A stretch of DNA of 64,000 nucleotides from Aphelenchoides besseyi. Taxonomy: Eukaryota > Nematoda > Chromadorea > Rhabditida > Aphelenchoididae. Location: the NCBI GenBank assembly GCA_024699855.1, contig JAMPIQ010000001.1, positions 13,702,001 through 13,766,000 of the forward strand, written 5' to 3'. Positions 1 through 11,860 of this stretch are shown here, piece after piece. The notes below the pieces were generated by a model. The model was given only the letters and a program-made list of their open reading frames with translations, made no database searches and was not told where the DNA came from. A program made the position numbers and the translations under genes. Position 1 is the first letter of the stretch; each line of letters opens with the position of its first letter.

Positions 1-2342
1 GATCGAGACGGCGATTCGTCCTGCGAATACAACAAAGGAGCTCAACATTGCGTGATGTCGAATGCAGCAACGTAACCGAAAATATTCCGATTTCAATTTT
101 CATTTCAACATTTAGATGGACTGGTGCTGGACAAGTTTGTTGCTACGACTTTGAGGGATGGCTTATGCATAGCGATGATTATGAGAATGCAGCATCATTG
201 CGATTCTTTAGTCCCGGAACAGCACAACGAGCACATCCAATGGGTTCGTTTCCGTTCAAACGTCCGCCCTATGTTCCCTCTTTATCAAATTATCACTCTG
301 ATCGAATGGCCTACGAGAAATGTTGTCGTTGGGCCGGTCATTGTGAGTTTTATTTTTGGCGTCGACAAACCAGTGGCTGCCAAGAATACATTCCACCAGT
401 GGCAGGTCGGTCGAAACTTTTTTACATCTCCAACATTATCGTCCAGGCATTGCTTATGGCGATCTTCATTTCATCACTTACGACGGAACACGATACACAT
501 TCCCCGGAAAAGGCTACTATATGCTAACGATGGCCAAAGATCCAAGACACGATTTTCAAGTTCAAATTCGTGCTGAACAACCGCCTTTAACAGATTGGGG
601 ACAAGTCGTCCAATCGACGGTTATTACGGGAGTTGCAGCTCGTGAAAATCAATCGGATATCGTTCAACTTTTCGCTCGAAAAGATCATCGACGTTGGCGC
701 TATCGAATGGATGTGATTGTCAACGGTCATCCTTGTTACTTTGATACGTGAGTTATGCTTAGCAAAGAAAAACAAGACTTCAAGATTTTAGTCCCGAATT
801 GAAGATGCAACGATTTCGCGGTGTGACGTTGAGAAGTCCGGAAAGAAATCACAATCAGTCAGAGATTTGGGTCATGTTCGATAGTGGTTAGTTTTTGCAC
901 TTAATTCTGTTCATTTGTAATCATTTATAGGTGCTGGAGTTACCGTGACTGAAGCTCACGGTATCCTATCAGTCATGGTTCTTTTACCTCCGAGTTTCAA
1001 CGAATCTTTTGCCGTAAGTCTCTTAAGTAAATAATGAAAACTTTCTTTAGTTTACACGTGGATACGATTATTTTGGCACCGGATACGATGAGCACGGACG
1101 TTCAACCGGAAATGTGCGAACTGACTATCAAACTGGTCATCTTCAAGCACCTCTACCGCCGTCAACACTTCAATATTCTGCGGGAGCCCAGAGATTTGTT
1201 ACCGTCGGCTTATTGGGCACATTCAACGACAACCATTTGGACGATTTAATGGGACCAGAAGGTCATATAACGACCGTCAATCACCCGCCTTCCGAAATGG
1301 ACAATCGAAACGCTTATCTTTACGGCGAAAGATGTTTGCGATTGAGTTCAAAACAATAAGTGACTTTTGTTTTAAGGGAAAGTCGATGGTTCCAAATACA
1401 AATTATTGTTTCAAGATCACATCAAACCCATCTACGATCCTCTACTTTTCACTGACGATCGTCGATATGCGCCGCTCTTTGATTCTTATCACGTTCAATT
1501 CAACAATAGTTTGGCGATTACGCCCGAAGAAGTTCGATCCATTTGCCAAAATCAGTGAGTTAAAGATTGTTTTCGATCACTCATTATTTTAAGATACGAG
1601 TGTGTTCACGATTTTATGATTACTGGTCGGCGCGAAATCGCTGCCTACACGTATGAAACCTTGGTTAAATGGGCCGAATTAAAGATGCGTGGAACCGAAC
1701 GATACATGAGTTGTGGTGCCCTTCTGACTGCACCCGGCGTTGTGAAATATCCGCCCGGTAACAACTATTTGGACAATACGGTTGTTACGTTCACATGCAA
1801 ACCCGAGTATTTCATTCACGGAACACCGCAACGGACTTGTGTCAACGGCACATGGACTCCCGGCTGGCATGTTTGGTGTAGAAGTGAGTACGAAAATAAC
1901 CCCAAATGAACTAGTTGGTATTTCAGCTCGTACGCTGGAAACGGGACTCAAATGGATGACCGGTATTTTGAGTTCAGTTGCCATCATGTTGTTCATTTGT
2001 TCCATCTTTCTTGCTTGCTACTTCCGACGAATTGCATTGCATCCAGAAACTCGAATTACATTCCGCAAATCTGAACCGGGGTATGCACTCGGAAAACTTA
2101 ACAAAAAGACAAAAACTGTTTTCAGCAATTCAACTCGAAAATCAGCCTCCGAACCCGCATTAGCCGTTGCTTCGGCTCCATCAGTGGCTTCCGTCAGCGC
2201 CGACGTTCAACCGGTGTCCATTCTACGACGAAATACCGCTCGAACATCTACTCAATCGTATGTTCCACCTCAGGTTTTCATGATACCACCACAAACCCGT
2301 TCACCTTCTCCCCACTTCCGGGGTCTTGAAACAGCCACTTAG
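1..2342 (+). CDS. Mesh/SUSD2-like transmembrane protein (AMOP-VWD-sushi), 5' partial
   Basis: This is the C-terminal half of a type I membrane protein of the Mesh/SUSD2 family, extracellular adhesion or junction proteins. My exons are <1-56, 116-405, 447-747, 792-886, 931-1013, 1051-1333, 1377-1554, 1594-1883 and 1927-2342, and every phase closes. A further 45-bp in-frame intron (2081-2125, GTATGC...TTTCAG) is possible. The order is the AMOP cysteine core ([22 protein letters not shown]), a VWD domain beginning [12 protein letters not shown] with the GLLGTFNDN calcium-site-like segment, a juxtamembrane extension, one sushi domain (about 1709-1880, four cysteines and Trp), a transmembrane helix (about 1968-2024) and a basic Ser/Pro-rich tail. 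The N-terminal NIDO region lies outside the window. Stop is TAG at 2340. Family assignment is firm; the function is known for the family only. Confidence 0.9.
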
Positions 2343-2423
2343 TTGCTCGATTTAACAAAACCATCTAAACAACTTTGAGCCCACAGTCTTCCAGCTCTCC
2401 CACTCGTTGTGGGCTGAAAATCG

Positions 2424-2429
2424 AATAAA
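2424..2429 (+). terminator. Poly(A) signal of the Mesh/SUSD2-like gene
   Basis: AATAAA lies about 80 bp after the stop codon, in the usual position for a 3' end signal. No other signal is nearer. Confidence 0.6.
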
Positions 2430-2674
2430 ATCTACTATTACTTTTTGCAAGAGAACATAAAGTAAACAAGCGAACGTGGACAGTCAAAGCCCACAAATGT
2501 CGTGAAACGAGCGTTTACTTTTTTGGGCAAAGAAGGCCGGAATACGAAAGCGCCCATTCGAATCGTTCTTCTTTTGTATGCGACCGTTTGAGCGACGACT
2601 TTAGCGCCCAAACCGTCGCAGAAAGGCGCGCATTCGAAGGGCTTTTATCGAGCCTCCTCGACACAAAGTATAAT

Positions 2675-3044
2675 TCAATTATCCCCAAAGAGATGTAACA
2701 ACAAGAAACAAATATGTTGTTCGAGCGGATAGTGTTCCGTGAGCTTTGCAAACTGCACGTAAACAATCAAAAAACAAACTTACGGAAAGGTAGCCGTATA
2801 GTCCCGAAGAAAGCGAACAGCCGACACAAATGAAAAGCAGCGCCCCAATCACGATCAAAAACCGTAGATTTCGGTTCAGAATCGAAATTTGTTTTTTTAA
2901 CTCAACCGATTGAGCCAAATAACCAACAGTCAGAATCGATGCAACAGCGAAGACGAGCTGAACGATGTAAACCACAGCGAATGTTGGTTCAGCACGAAAG
3001 GAAGCTGCCGTCTGACAAGCTTCCTGACTATAGTACTTGGTCAT
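2675..3044 (-). CDS. Sra/Srab-like chemoreceptor fragment (2-3 helices)
   Basis: Exons 3044-2784 and 2743-2675 (40-bp intron, phase 0) encode about 109 residues. The N-terminus has the pattern of nematode Sra/Srab receptors: a short extracellular segment with Cys (SQEACQTA), a first hydrophobic helix (TFAVVYIVQLVFAVASILTV), a basic loop and a second helix (FLIVIGALLFICVGCSL). The frame ends in TGA soon after, so at most three of seven helices are present. It is either a truncated receptor or a pseudogene; no later helices were found downstream. Class assignment is by general pattern only. Confidence 0.4.
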
Positions 3045-4745
3045 TGGAATAGTTAACTGAAAGTAACTCGTCAATTGAAAGACGTAAAAACGAGAATAGT
3101 ACAAATACGCAGACAACTAAAGATCATCGAATTAATCTTAATTTGTGCTCGACAGATGTGCAATAGCTTTTGCTAAAAACGGAATCTGCAGTTGTACTGA
3201 AAACTATTTTGATCAAAAAGGAATGGACTCTGACGTCATTATTGCAATTAAACGGTCTGCACTTTTAAAAATCTTAACAAATTCGTGAGAACTCGAAACG
3301 TCCACTTGATCTCTAAGCATCATAGCGAACCGCAATAGTCAACGCTTGTTGGTCGGTGAACTGAAGGCGTGAGAATAGTTCTCGATTGTTCGCATTGTTT
3401 AAGCGTCTAACTTTGTTTTAGTCATTGAATGACTCGAACATGTGCTTCCAGCGCCTGAATTTGGGGTGTGGGTAGGAAACCGCGAATTCGATTAGATTGA
3501 GACATCAAATTCATGGTCATAAAGTGTTTTGTTGTTGATCGAGTTCAATGTTCACAAGCACCTTCAATGGAAGTTTGCAGTAATTTCTAAGCGACATCTC
3601 GGAAGATGGACAAAGGAAACTTGGAAGCCAACAGCCAATTTAAGTTCTTTTACTTGTTCGTTGAATTGCGTCGAGTTCGTAATCGTCAGTTCCGCCAACA
3701 TCATTAACTTCATTTGTAAATCCGTTTCCGACAAACTACAAATCTAATCTCCATTATACTCGTTATGTGACGGCTTGTGCTGAATGATGGCATATACGAT
3801 TAAGAGGCGTGACAAGTCGACATCGAAATTCGATGTGACAAACTAATGATGGAGTGTAGGCAAACAGGCGAAATTAAGACTACGAACAAACGATAAGAAC
3901 TTTGATTGTTGATCAAAAAGTTTCGTAAAAAAACGGTTGAGTGTGCAACCATTAGAGTATTCAAGATGAGGGCCTTGTTCTCGGTTATGTTGATTATCAG
4001 GTTGATTAGCGTTTTTATAGTCCAATAATCCCCTTGATAATAAAACAAGATATGCATTAAATCGTTCCCATCATTTTAACGTCAAATAAAATACACTAAC
4101 ATCAGAATGTAATAAGAAATTGAATAGGGTAAAAATTAGAGTAATTGGTTCAGCGGTTTTTTTCAGAAAAATAGGCCTTATGTAAAGTAAATGCCCAAAA
4201 ATACGATATTTTAAGGTCCAATCGAATTTTTTGTTGTGTGGTCGTATGAAATTGATTTTATCACTTTAACACCGTTCCGAGTTGACATCCTCTCCAAGGT
4301 TTTGCTCATTCGTTCTCTTCTTGCTGCAATAACTTGAGCTTCTTAATTTACACATTGTCACTTTTAGAATCTTTTTATTGTTTGTACAACATTTGTTAGA
4401 TTCTTAACAATCAAGGTTTAGTACATTCATCAAACATATTCAAAGGCAACGACGATTATTCTTTGAACATAGAAGTGCGTATTGTGTCGAAATATCGGAG
4501 CTCACTGTTTCCAGAGATTTGTGAATTGACTCTAACATCAATTCAGCTTCTGTTTAAATTCGGGCAGCTGAGTTCGAAACGTCTGTACTTTTCGAACAAC
4601 AATCAGCAAGCATCTTTATTTATTGGTATAAAAACATAATAAAAAGTTCGAGTCAACTAAAAACAATCACCAACGAAAATGAGATGAATAACAACGTGGG
4701 TCGATTGAACTTGCGGCAAACAACAATGCGACATTCTGGGAAGGT
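3045..4745. other. Intergenic, no gene recognised
   Basis: Only short open frames without domain signatures, splice structure or codon-like periodicity were seen here. The sequence is AT-rich and contains TTTATT-type signals near 4615 that could serve the minus-strand gene next to it. Confidence 0.5.
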
Positions 4746-5244
4746 TTAAGCGTTGAGAGCGCCGGTCTGTTTCAGCGCAATCGCAACATCATCTTTCGTC
4801 TTGATGTTGTTGTTTTGCGAAGCCATTTGTTTCGGTAAATTCACGGAAAGATCATTTGCAGCACTTGATGAAGCTAAATTACAGGATAAAATTTCATATT
4901 TCGTAGAGAGTATTCTAAAGTTTGTTTGTTGCGCATATCATGTGGCAAGTTTGTTGAGTCGCTTTGTAGTTTAAACCGAACATTGATTACTTACTGTTGA
5001 GTGTCAATGAAGAATCCGTGTAAACGCCGTTGTCGAACGTGTTGTTTTGAGCGAAAAACGGAGTTGATTGAGTAACCGGTTGGAATGGCTGCTGATTGTA
5101 AGAGTTCTCTGTTAGAACCATTCGCTTCGGTATAATGTTCTCTTCATCATTAGTCGAATCACGAAGACGTTTGCGACTGTTCGTAAAGCCGGACGACGAC
5201 AACGGCGCGAGGCCCTCGTTGTTGTCTTGAACGTTGGTGTTCAT
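4746..5244 (-). CDS. Hypothetical 125-aa protein with NLS-like basic patch
   Basis: Two exons, 5244-4995 and 4873-4746, joined by a 121-bp intron (GTAAGT donor, TTTAG acceptor) with matching phase 1. The product is hydrophilic and low in hydrophobic residues. Near residues 24-42 there are two basic clusters (SRKRLR and PKRMV) separated by acidic residues, like a bipartite nuclear signal. A Gln/Asn/Pro-rich middle follows, then a C-terminus ending KTKDDVAIALKQTGALNA. I do not recognise a family. The clean splice phases, the two good splice sites and an open frame to the TAA at 4746 make it a likely real gene. Nuclear location is inference. Confidence 0.6.
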
Positions 5245-5366
5245 TTTCTGCTTGTTTTGCGATAAAAAAAGCTGCAAAAAAGTTCACGATTAACTCGGCT
5301 GTAAAATCACACGCAGAATAATTAGGGATCGGATAACAATCTCAATCAGTTTAAGCTTCGATCAAT

Positions 5367-5850
5367 TTGGCGGATGCAGGCTTGACGCGCGGGTACCTCT
5401 CATTCGTTTCCGCAGATCGGCCCATTAGCATAACCTCCTACGTTCGAAAGAACAAAGGAGAGTTATTACGCAAATTAGCGAGCCGGTTGAATTCTACCCT
5501 TAGGAAGTGTGATGCGACAATCGATAGCGGCGCTTCAAAGTCGCGCAAAACCTAACAGTAAGAGTGCGCTTCTTGAATTAGCGCTTCAAATTTCCAATTG
5601 CGCAAAGACTTCGTCCTTTCTCGAACAAGCATCCAATCAGGCACAATATCGAACCCCAGATTGGAATTTGGATGAACTAAACGTGGGGCACAGTACGCGG
5701 TCTGATGGAATCACATTCGGTGCTTACAATCAAGAAACATTCTCCGATCAACTCGCTTCTCTGCCGACTACAAACGCAAATTAAGAGTTTGAGTCAACTG
5801 GTGCAGCAATTGGAAAATACAACTTTACTGATGACTGCAAGTCGGTTGTA
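5367..5850 (+). CDS. Possible small gene, frames unresolved
   Basis: Divergent from the gene at 4746-5244. Three overlapping plus-strand frames look coding-like: 5367-5555, 5512-5784 (starting MRQSIAALQS) and a third ending at about 5850 with a coiled-coil-like KSLSQLVQQLENTTLL. I could not join them with normal splice sites and phases. Either one 91-residue single-exon protein (5512-5784) is real and the others are chance, or it is a decayed gene. Confidence 0.22.
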
Positions 5851-5897
5851 ACTAACAAGCTCTTTTCTGCTCGCTTATTTGGGCGAGAATTTCATCT

Positions 5898-6233
5898 AAT
5901 TACACGTTTACTAGTGTTCCGTATGATGTGTACGAGAAGGTCATGCTTGCTACAGAAGCCATATATGATTATGATATTGGAGAAACCGTAGTCGATTGTA
6001 ATTTAAATATTCGATGGTTTTAAAAGCAGTCTATTGGACATACGCTTCGAGTTTAACCAATAGATTTCATAATGCGAACGTAAATGTCTTCTGTTGATCA
6101 CGACCGATTGGTATGCGGAGAGCAAAATTATTTTTGGCCAACCATTTCTTAATGCTTATTGCTCAATCTTGGATGTAAAAACAACAGTTTCCTTACACTT
6201 TGATTGCTTTGTGATGTTTACAGTCGGTAATTG
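5898..6233 (+). pseudogene. Aspartic (pepsin-like) protease C-terminal relic
   Basis: Two separated pieces match the second lobe of nematode pepsin-like aspartic proteases. The first (5898-6023) reads ...TSVPYDVYEKVMLATEAIY...VVDCN, the region after the second catalytic Asp, and then hits a stop. The second (about 6100-6233) has FGQPFLNAYCSILDV, the conserved flap-to-C-terminus segment around the last cysteine. No N-terminal lobe, no catalytic DTG and no usable splice sites link the pieces, so it is a remnant. Upstream sequence does not restore it. Confidence 0.5.
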
Positions 6234-6934
6234 AATGTGGTATAAAATTTTTGCCATTAACTATTATTCCGATAACTTTTTATAAGCTGGAACTTTCGCA
6301 TTTCTGCATTATTATGAATCAACAAAATTGCACAAGACGTCTACGTTTTCGTGGATTCGACAATCTAGAAAAATTTACTTTTTTGGTCACACAAAAGAGT
6401 ATATGCTTGGTCATCAGTCGAATAGCGACGATTTGAACGAGGACCTGATGGCTACGTGCTTGTCGATCTCAACTCACTACTGTTTTGATCAAACAATTTT
6501 GGCGGAAAGTGTTTCCACGCAGCTAATGGCAAAAACGCCAAGTGAATGGACGGCATGTGGAGTTTGTTTGTTGGCAATTGGGCTGAAAGTGTTTGCTACG
6601 CTCACGGACCGTCCATCAGCATTTACTCCGACTTAAAGATCGCCAATAAAGCCAGCCGTCGTGCATTTTTTGGCTGCCGTTTTTTAGTTCTTGCTGTCGA
6701 TCTTCCACTTTCTTTTAGTGTTAGGGATGTCTGTAGGTTTGTCAAAGTTATTCTGTTTGACTTCTAAATCTTATCACTCTTTCGTTATTGTAACGCGAAG
6801 TAAACTAATTGATCTTAAGCTAACTGCCATTAATGAAGGTTTTTGTTTTAGCAAAATGGAACAAAATCTTGTTGCTTGAGTTATTCTTCTTGAACATTTC
6901 AAAGATGGAGGAAACATCAAGTGCTGAATTCAAA

Positions 6935-7340
6935 TGGTGGCCACCGAATGAGACTATAAACAATCAATGAACAAGAAGCAGTCGAATGGTACACGAAAGA
7001 CAACACAGGAAGGACAAACATCACCGGTGGAGCGTCCGCGACAGACAGTGGACTCATCTTAAACGAAACGTATTTGGCATCTTTGCGGGCTATGGTAAGC
7101 AAATTTGAAGGCTAAGCTTGGTTATCATGTCAACTACACGGTTGTAACAGCCGTTTTTTGATTACCAATCTAGATGGCCAAATTGTAAGGGATATCTTCC
7201 ATGGTATCAACAAGTAAGTTAAAATTTTTCTTGTCAATTTTAAAAAAATTGATTTTAGATGTATTCGATTTGATTGCTCTAACATTACCGATGACGTACC
7301 AGCCTAATGTGCGGATATGGCAGACCTTAAATGGCATGAG
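6935..7340 (+). pseudogene. Possible second aspartic-protease-like relic
   Basis: A frame after about 6967 reads EAVEWYTKDN...GGASATDSGLILNETYLASLRAM and stops at a GTAAGC donor-like site. TDSG followed by a Tyr-containing helix resembles the second active-site region of aspartic proteases, and a later CSNITDDVPA resembles their conserved Cys region. Stops and frame changes break it. Close proximity to the relic at 5.9 kb suggests a decayed tandem family, but the resemblance is weak. Confidence 0.22.
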
Positions 7341-7535
7341 GATTTTTTTGTATCAAGATAAAAGCTTCAACACTCATATGTCCATATTAGTTCTGTGATG
7401 TCAAAAAAGATTCTAACGTCTAGTTTTATTCACACATGCTTTGTACAACACAACAAGACGCGAAAATGTCGATAACAAATGGCTATAAATCGAACAACTA
7501 CACGCGCCTTTTTGGTGAGTAAAATTGACGATAGT

Positions 7536-9620
7536 TTATGGAGCAGGGCAGTTGCAGTATTGCTTGATCGTACCTGAAGTTGTGTAATTAGTAGAATACT
7601 CAGAACGATCTAATCGTTTCAACAGCAATTGCAAACTATTTAACACACTCGCCAAAAGAGTTCGCAATTGTCAGTTGGCCATCGATTATTGGCTCTCACT
7701 TACCCCAACCTGTGATGACGATCGCTTGAACCTTGATGTAAATCGCAGAAGTCGAGGATGCGAATCCGGTCAAAACGGTTTTAATGTCAACAAATCGTTG
7801 CGATGCAGTGTAAGTTGTAGTCGTGTTTGCTGAGATGTTATAGATGCGCTTCTTGTAGCCGAGGAATTGATTCTTTTCAGAAGCAGACCAGCTTACTTGA
7901 GCAGCATCGATGCTCGACAACAACTTGGTGGTGTTTTGGCTGAAGACATTGACCGAAGTGACCGTTCCGCAGGTTCCTTGCAATGCCGTAGTAGTGGTCT
8001 AAAGTATTTGTGTTTAATGTAAAAGATAGAAACTTACTGTTGTAGTGGTGGTTGTCGTGGTGGTACTCGTCGAAGTGCTTGGAGCTAAATTCGAATTCAA
8101 AAACTTCATTCTGTACTAAACCTACGAGTGATGGTAACATTGTTGTTGGTACAGTACACGAATGCATAAATCAACTGATAAAAGCTACCATATCCTTGAA
8201 TTTGCAACGTGTAAATAGATTCAACGGTCCAATCTTCGAGAATGAATAATTGGTACAATTGCGATTGGAAGTATTCAACTCGAGCCTCGACAGAGACTGT
8301 GGAATTGAAATAAACCGAAATCTTGTCCGTGAATCCTGAATCAAGAATATCAGATCAACCGGCAACTCGGATTACCTTTGATATCAGAGCGTTGGCTGGT
8401 CGACAATTCACTGCTGGTGTTTTGGTACAATGCGGTCAAGGAGTTGATGATCGCGCATTGACTCACTGAACCACCAATAGCAACATTGAAGTTCGAAATT
8501 CTCCAATAGGTTGCAGCGATGTCATAAAAGGCTTGTAACTGTCCATAACCTTCAATGGTGACGTTGGCGCTAAAGAATTGCGCTTTCCATTCCGCATGTT
8601 GTTCGAAGAAAACTTGGAATTTTTCGTAAATCTGCAAACAATACAAATGAATTGGAAAGAGAAATTGATTCTCACCAAAACCAATTGATACGAAAATTCG
8701 TAGTTGCCTTGAATGATAACTGTAAGTTGAGCAATAAGATCTTGAACAGCCGATTCTTGCGATGAGCTGCCATCGGTAGCGTTGTTCAAACAATCGAATA
8801 ATGGGCAAGATCCGCTCGAGCCAATAGTGATAACTTGTTGAGTTGTGATAACAGAGTACGAGGTTTGCAGCGAGATGGCGAGTCCCTCAAGATCGAACAC
8901 GTATCCCCATCCAGTGATGTATTGGTATTTGATGATTGAAAGTTCAACGTGTTGGGTGATCAAAGCGCTGAACGAATACCAAATTTGGATAAGGATTTCG
9001 TATGAGGTCAACTGCGAATCTATAAATTGGGCCAAAATGAATTGTTATGTCGGAGTTAAGGAAACACTCTTCTTTTTTCAATGTATACGTTTTCTGTGTC
9101 CCTCAAGTCACAAAACTCATTAAACGCACCTTGTACGATAGTTACTTGAGTTTCGTTGATCCACTGTTGGAAAATGAGCTGAATTTCAACGTCCAACGTT
9201 AAGCTGTAGTTGAAGAAGAACTCCAACAAGAAGCAATATTGGCCGTGCCATTCGCCGTCAGGAGATGAGCTCGAAACAAGGGCCATTGTCGACGACTCAT
9301 AACCGGAACTTGCAGCACTAACTGTCGAGCCGGTCTCGGCAGTTGCTGGTGAAGCCGGAGTAGGTGGTGGCACTGGAGATTTCGGCGAAGGTGGTGGCGG
9401 TGGGCTTGCTTCGTGGCTTCCAGAATGTTCGTGTGACGAATGATCTGGAGTTACCAGATGTTGGCAATGATCTTCACGATCTTTTTGATCATCGCAGAAG
9501 TTTGAGCCACTGGTGAAAGTGGACACTGTAAGGATAGGTTATTCATTTGATTGGAAGTTGGAACTCACCGCCCAAATTGACTGCAAGAAGACAGACGGCT
9601 GTGAAAAGTAGAACTCGCAT
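7536..9620 (-). CDS. Secreted 545-aa protein with repeated GYG/GWG modules
   Basis: Eight exons: 9620-9569, 9525-9130, 9019-8676, 8631-8376, 8335-8126, 8084-8038, 7998-7704 and 7573-7536; all phases close. The product starts with a clear signal peptide (MRVLLFTAVCLLAVNLG), then a His/Ser stretch, a Pro-rich hinge (PPPPPSPKSPVPPPTP) and several long aromatic/Gln-rich modules each carrying an I-x-GYG or I-TGWG motif. These are followed by a Thr-rich linker and a last module ending in a Cys-x-Cys tail. Many N-glycosylation sites (NXS/T) are present. I recognise no family. The last 130-bp intron is longer than its neighbours; if unspliced the protein ends 11 residues earlier at a TGA. Likely a nematode-specific extracellular protein. 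Confidence 0.8.
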
Positions 9621-10607
9621 TTTCTTCGAACGCTACGAGACGGAAGAAATGTGTGGAATCGAAGGATCGATCGTCGCTTTTATACGAACATACTGCACGG
9701 TAATTCGTCTATCTGATTTGCATAGTGGCAAATAGTAAACCGAAAAGTTTATCAATTTCGATAGCAAACGATTGACATTCGACAACGATTGTGAGATTTG
9801 CATTAACGTCAATACTCAACGACAACGCAACGACGCTGAAATCAAAAACAATCGTCTTTGCATAATTTTGTTGTCGATGTTATTCTAGAAACGAACAAGT
9901 CAGCAATGTTCGATTTCTTCGACTGTCTCTTTCATGTGCTGCGTTCGACAACTTGTTGACCGTTTGCAGTTACGTAGATAGACAAGTGTTGTTTTAGCAG
10001 TTTCCTTATCGGTAAGCATCCACATCACTTTCTTTCCTATTTCTTTGTTTCAGTGTTACTGACTCATTAGCTGATTTAACTTGAAAAGCTGTGCGCCGTT
10101 ACTCGAAATGCGATGCGAAATTCGTCGAATGGCTCTAAAGTAAATTGCGGAAAAGTTCGAAGTTCCGGTTGTCGTCATAAACACGCAAATGAGAAGAGGT
10201 TCGATTATTTGGCAAAGTTATTGCTGTTGGATGTATTCGAATAAACTGAATCTTTGCTACTCAATTAATCGAAAGGACTTTTGTACGAATCAAATCTGGG
10301 TATTTGAAAACACTAAAGTCAGGCATTCAGATTTAATCAAAAGTAATATGCTTTGAGGTGTTTTCAAGTTGTAAGAAGTTCACAGTCAGAACTCTCGCTT
10401 ATATAGGATCCCATTTTTGAGCTTAAATAAGACAACAGCATCATTTTTATGTTAAGCAATTGAGTGGTATTGAATTCGAAACTGGACATAAAACAACGAA
10501 ACTAAAACCTTTCAATCAAAAGTGTCACTTGAATTTACCATCAAATCTTTTCGACAGAAACGTTGAATTGATCAATTGCGCTAAAGTATTTGACTTTCTT
10601 CTTCACG
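9621..10607. other. Intergenic, no gene recognised
   Basis: Divergent promoter space between the secreted-protein gene and the acyltransferase gene. I saw no coding exon, RNA gene or repeat in it. Confidence 0.5.
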
Positions 10608-11654
10608 ATGGAAATCAAAGTTCACGATCTAAACGAATTTCCTTATTTACTCAACAAATTGAATGGGAATGTTCGTCTAATTAACGTTTATTGTGTTTTG
10701 AAGTTTTGCATCGATGGTTGTTATATCGGGAGTACGATTACAATTCGGTCCATTGATTCACGTTACTTCGGAGTTACTTTGGAACTTTTGGATGGTGAAA
10801 AGTGAGTCACTAGCGTCGAGATTTTACAATCAACTCAAAGTTTAGTTTGATTGTCGTTTTGCAAACTGATGCTAATGATCGTCCGTTTGTTCACAACGCA
10901 ACGACACAAATGCTTTTGGAAATCCAGAACACAATGGACAAGTACGATGAGATTTTGTTCAGTTCGCTTGCACCATCAATTGCTCCAGCTGTAAGTTTAG
11001 AAGCAAGCTGCTCAATAGGATGGTTTAGTTGTACGCGCATTTCAATTCGACTACAACTCATCCGTTTATGCCGCTGAATGAACGGGCGTTGATGTTCTAT
11101 GCAAACAAAGAACAACGACAGAAACTGAAGAGCACAGAATTACAGTTGCCCGACGGATTCGAATTCATTGAACTACCTGTTGACGCAGCAAAAGCGATTT
11201 GCGAGGAAGTTATTGCATTGAAGTTAAAGAACCAAGAACGACTCATTGCGTAAACTAAGAGTTACAAACGACGTATTTCCTTTACAGATCCAAAATCGAA
11301 CACTATCCGGCCATTGGAATTCGACACACAGCTTCGGGTGAACTAGCTACGTATGCAACGAACGATGGCACGGGACTCATTTCGAACGTTTACACTCGAC
11401 CAAAGTTTCGACGACTCGGTTTCGCTAAACTGATTGAACAGAAATTGGCGCAAATCAATTTGGAAACTCACGGGCTGTGGCCGTTTAAAGGTGTTGGACT
11501 TAACCGTCCACGCGTTATCGCAATGACCAATAACTTTTATTTGTGGTCTGTGGTCCCTACTGGTGAAATGGAAAACGAATCGAATAATTTGGCGTACCAC
11601 TGGATTGCACGGACGAAAACTCATCAGGAACCGATCGTATTTCTTGAAAACTAA
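10608..11654 (+). CDS. Glycine N-acyltransferase-like protein (GNAT/FR47)
   Basis: Exons 10608-10801, 10846-10990, 11029-11249 and 11288-11654 give 308 aa, phases closed. The C-terminal exon carries the GNAT/FR47 core: the β4 segment ASGELATYATN, then NVYTRPKFRRLGFAKLIEQKL, the acetyl/acyl-CoA pyrophosphate-binding loop (here RRLGFA in place of the usual RxxGxG/A). The N-terminal half resembles the Gly_acyl_tr_N domain in layout. Family members conjugate acyl-CoA to glycine or other amines; substrate here is unknown. Family length (about 290-300 aa) agrees. The gene is followed in about 200 bp by another plus-strand gene. Confidence 0.75.
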
Positions 11655-11860
11655 CATTCATAATGATTTGTTGATGCACGAGCTTGATTTGGAACTGCAA
11701 ATGTTTATTTTGTGATTCATTCTGGAGTTTGTTTATAAAAACTTGATTCATACAGAATCCTGTAATTAAGTCCTGTGATCGTTGTAAACAATTCGTGGTT
11801 GATACAAGATATAAACACGTGTTTGTAAGCATAATTCGTTGGTCTACACTCATTACTGTA

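Noticed and set aside
2753..2783. 31-bp intron using the first AG after the donor in the Sra-like fragment
   Set aside because: Too short compared with all other introns here; the next AG gives a 40-bp intron in the same frame.
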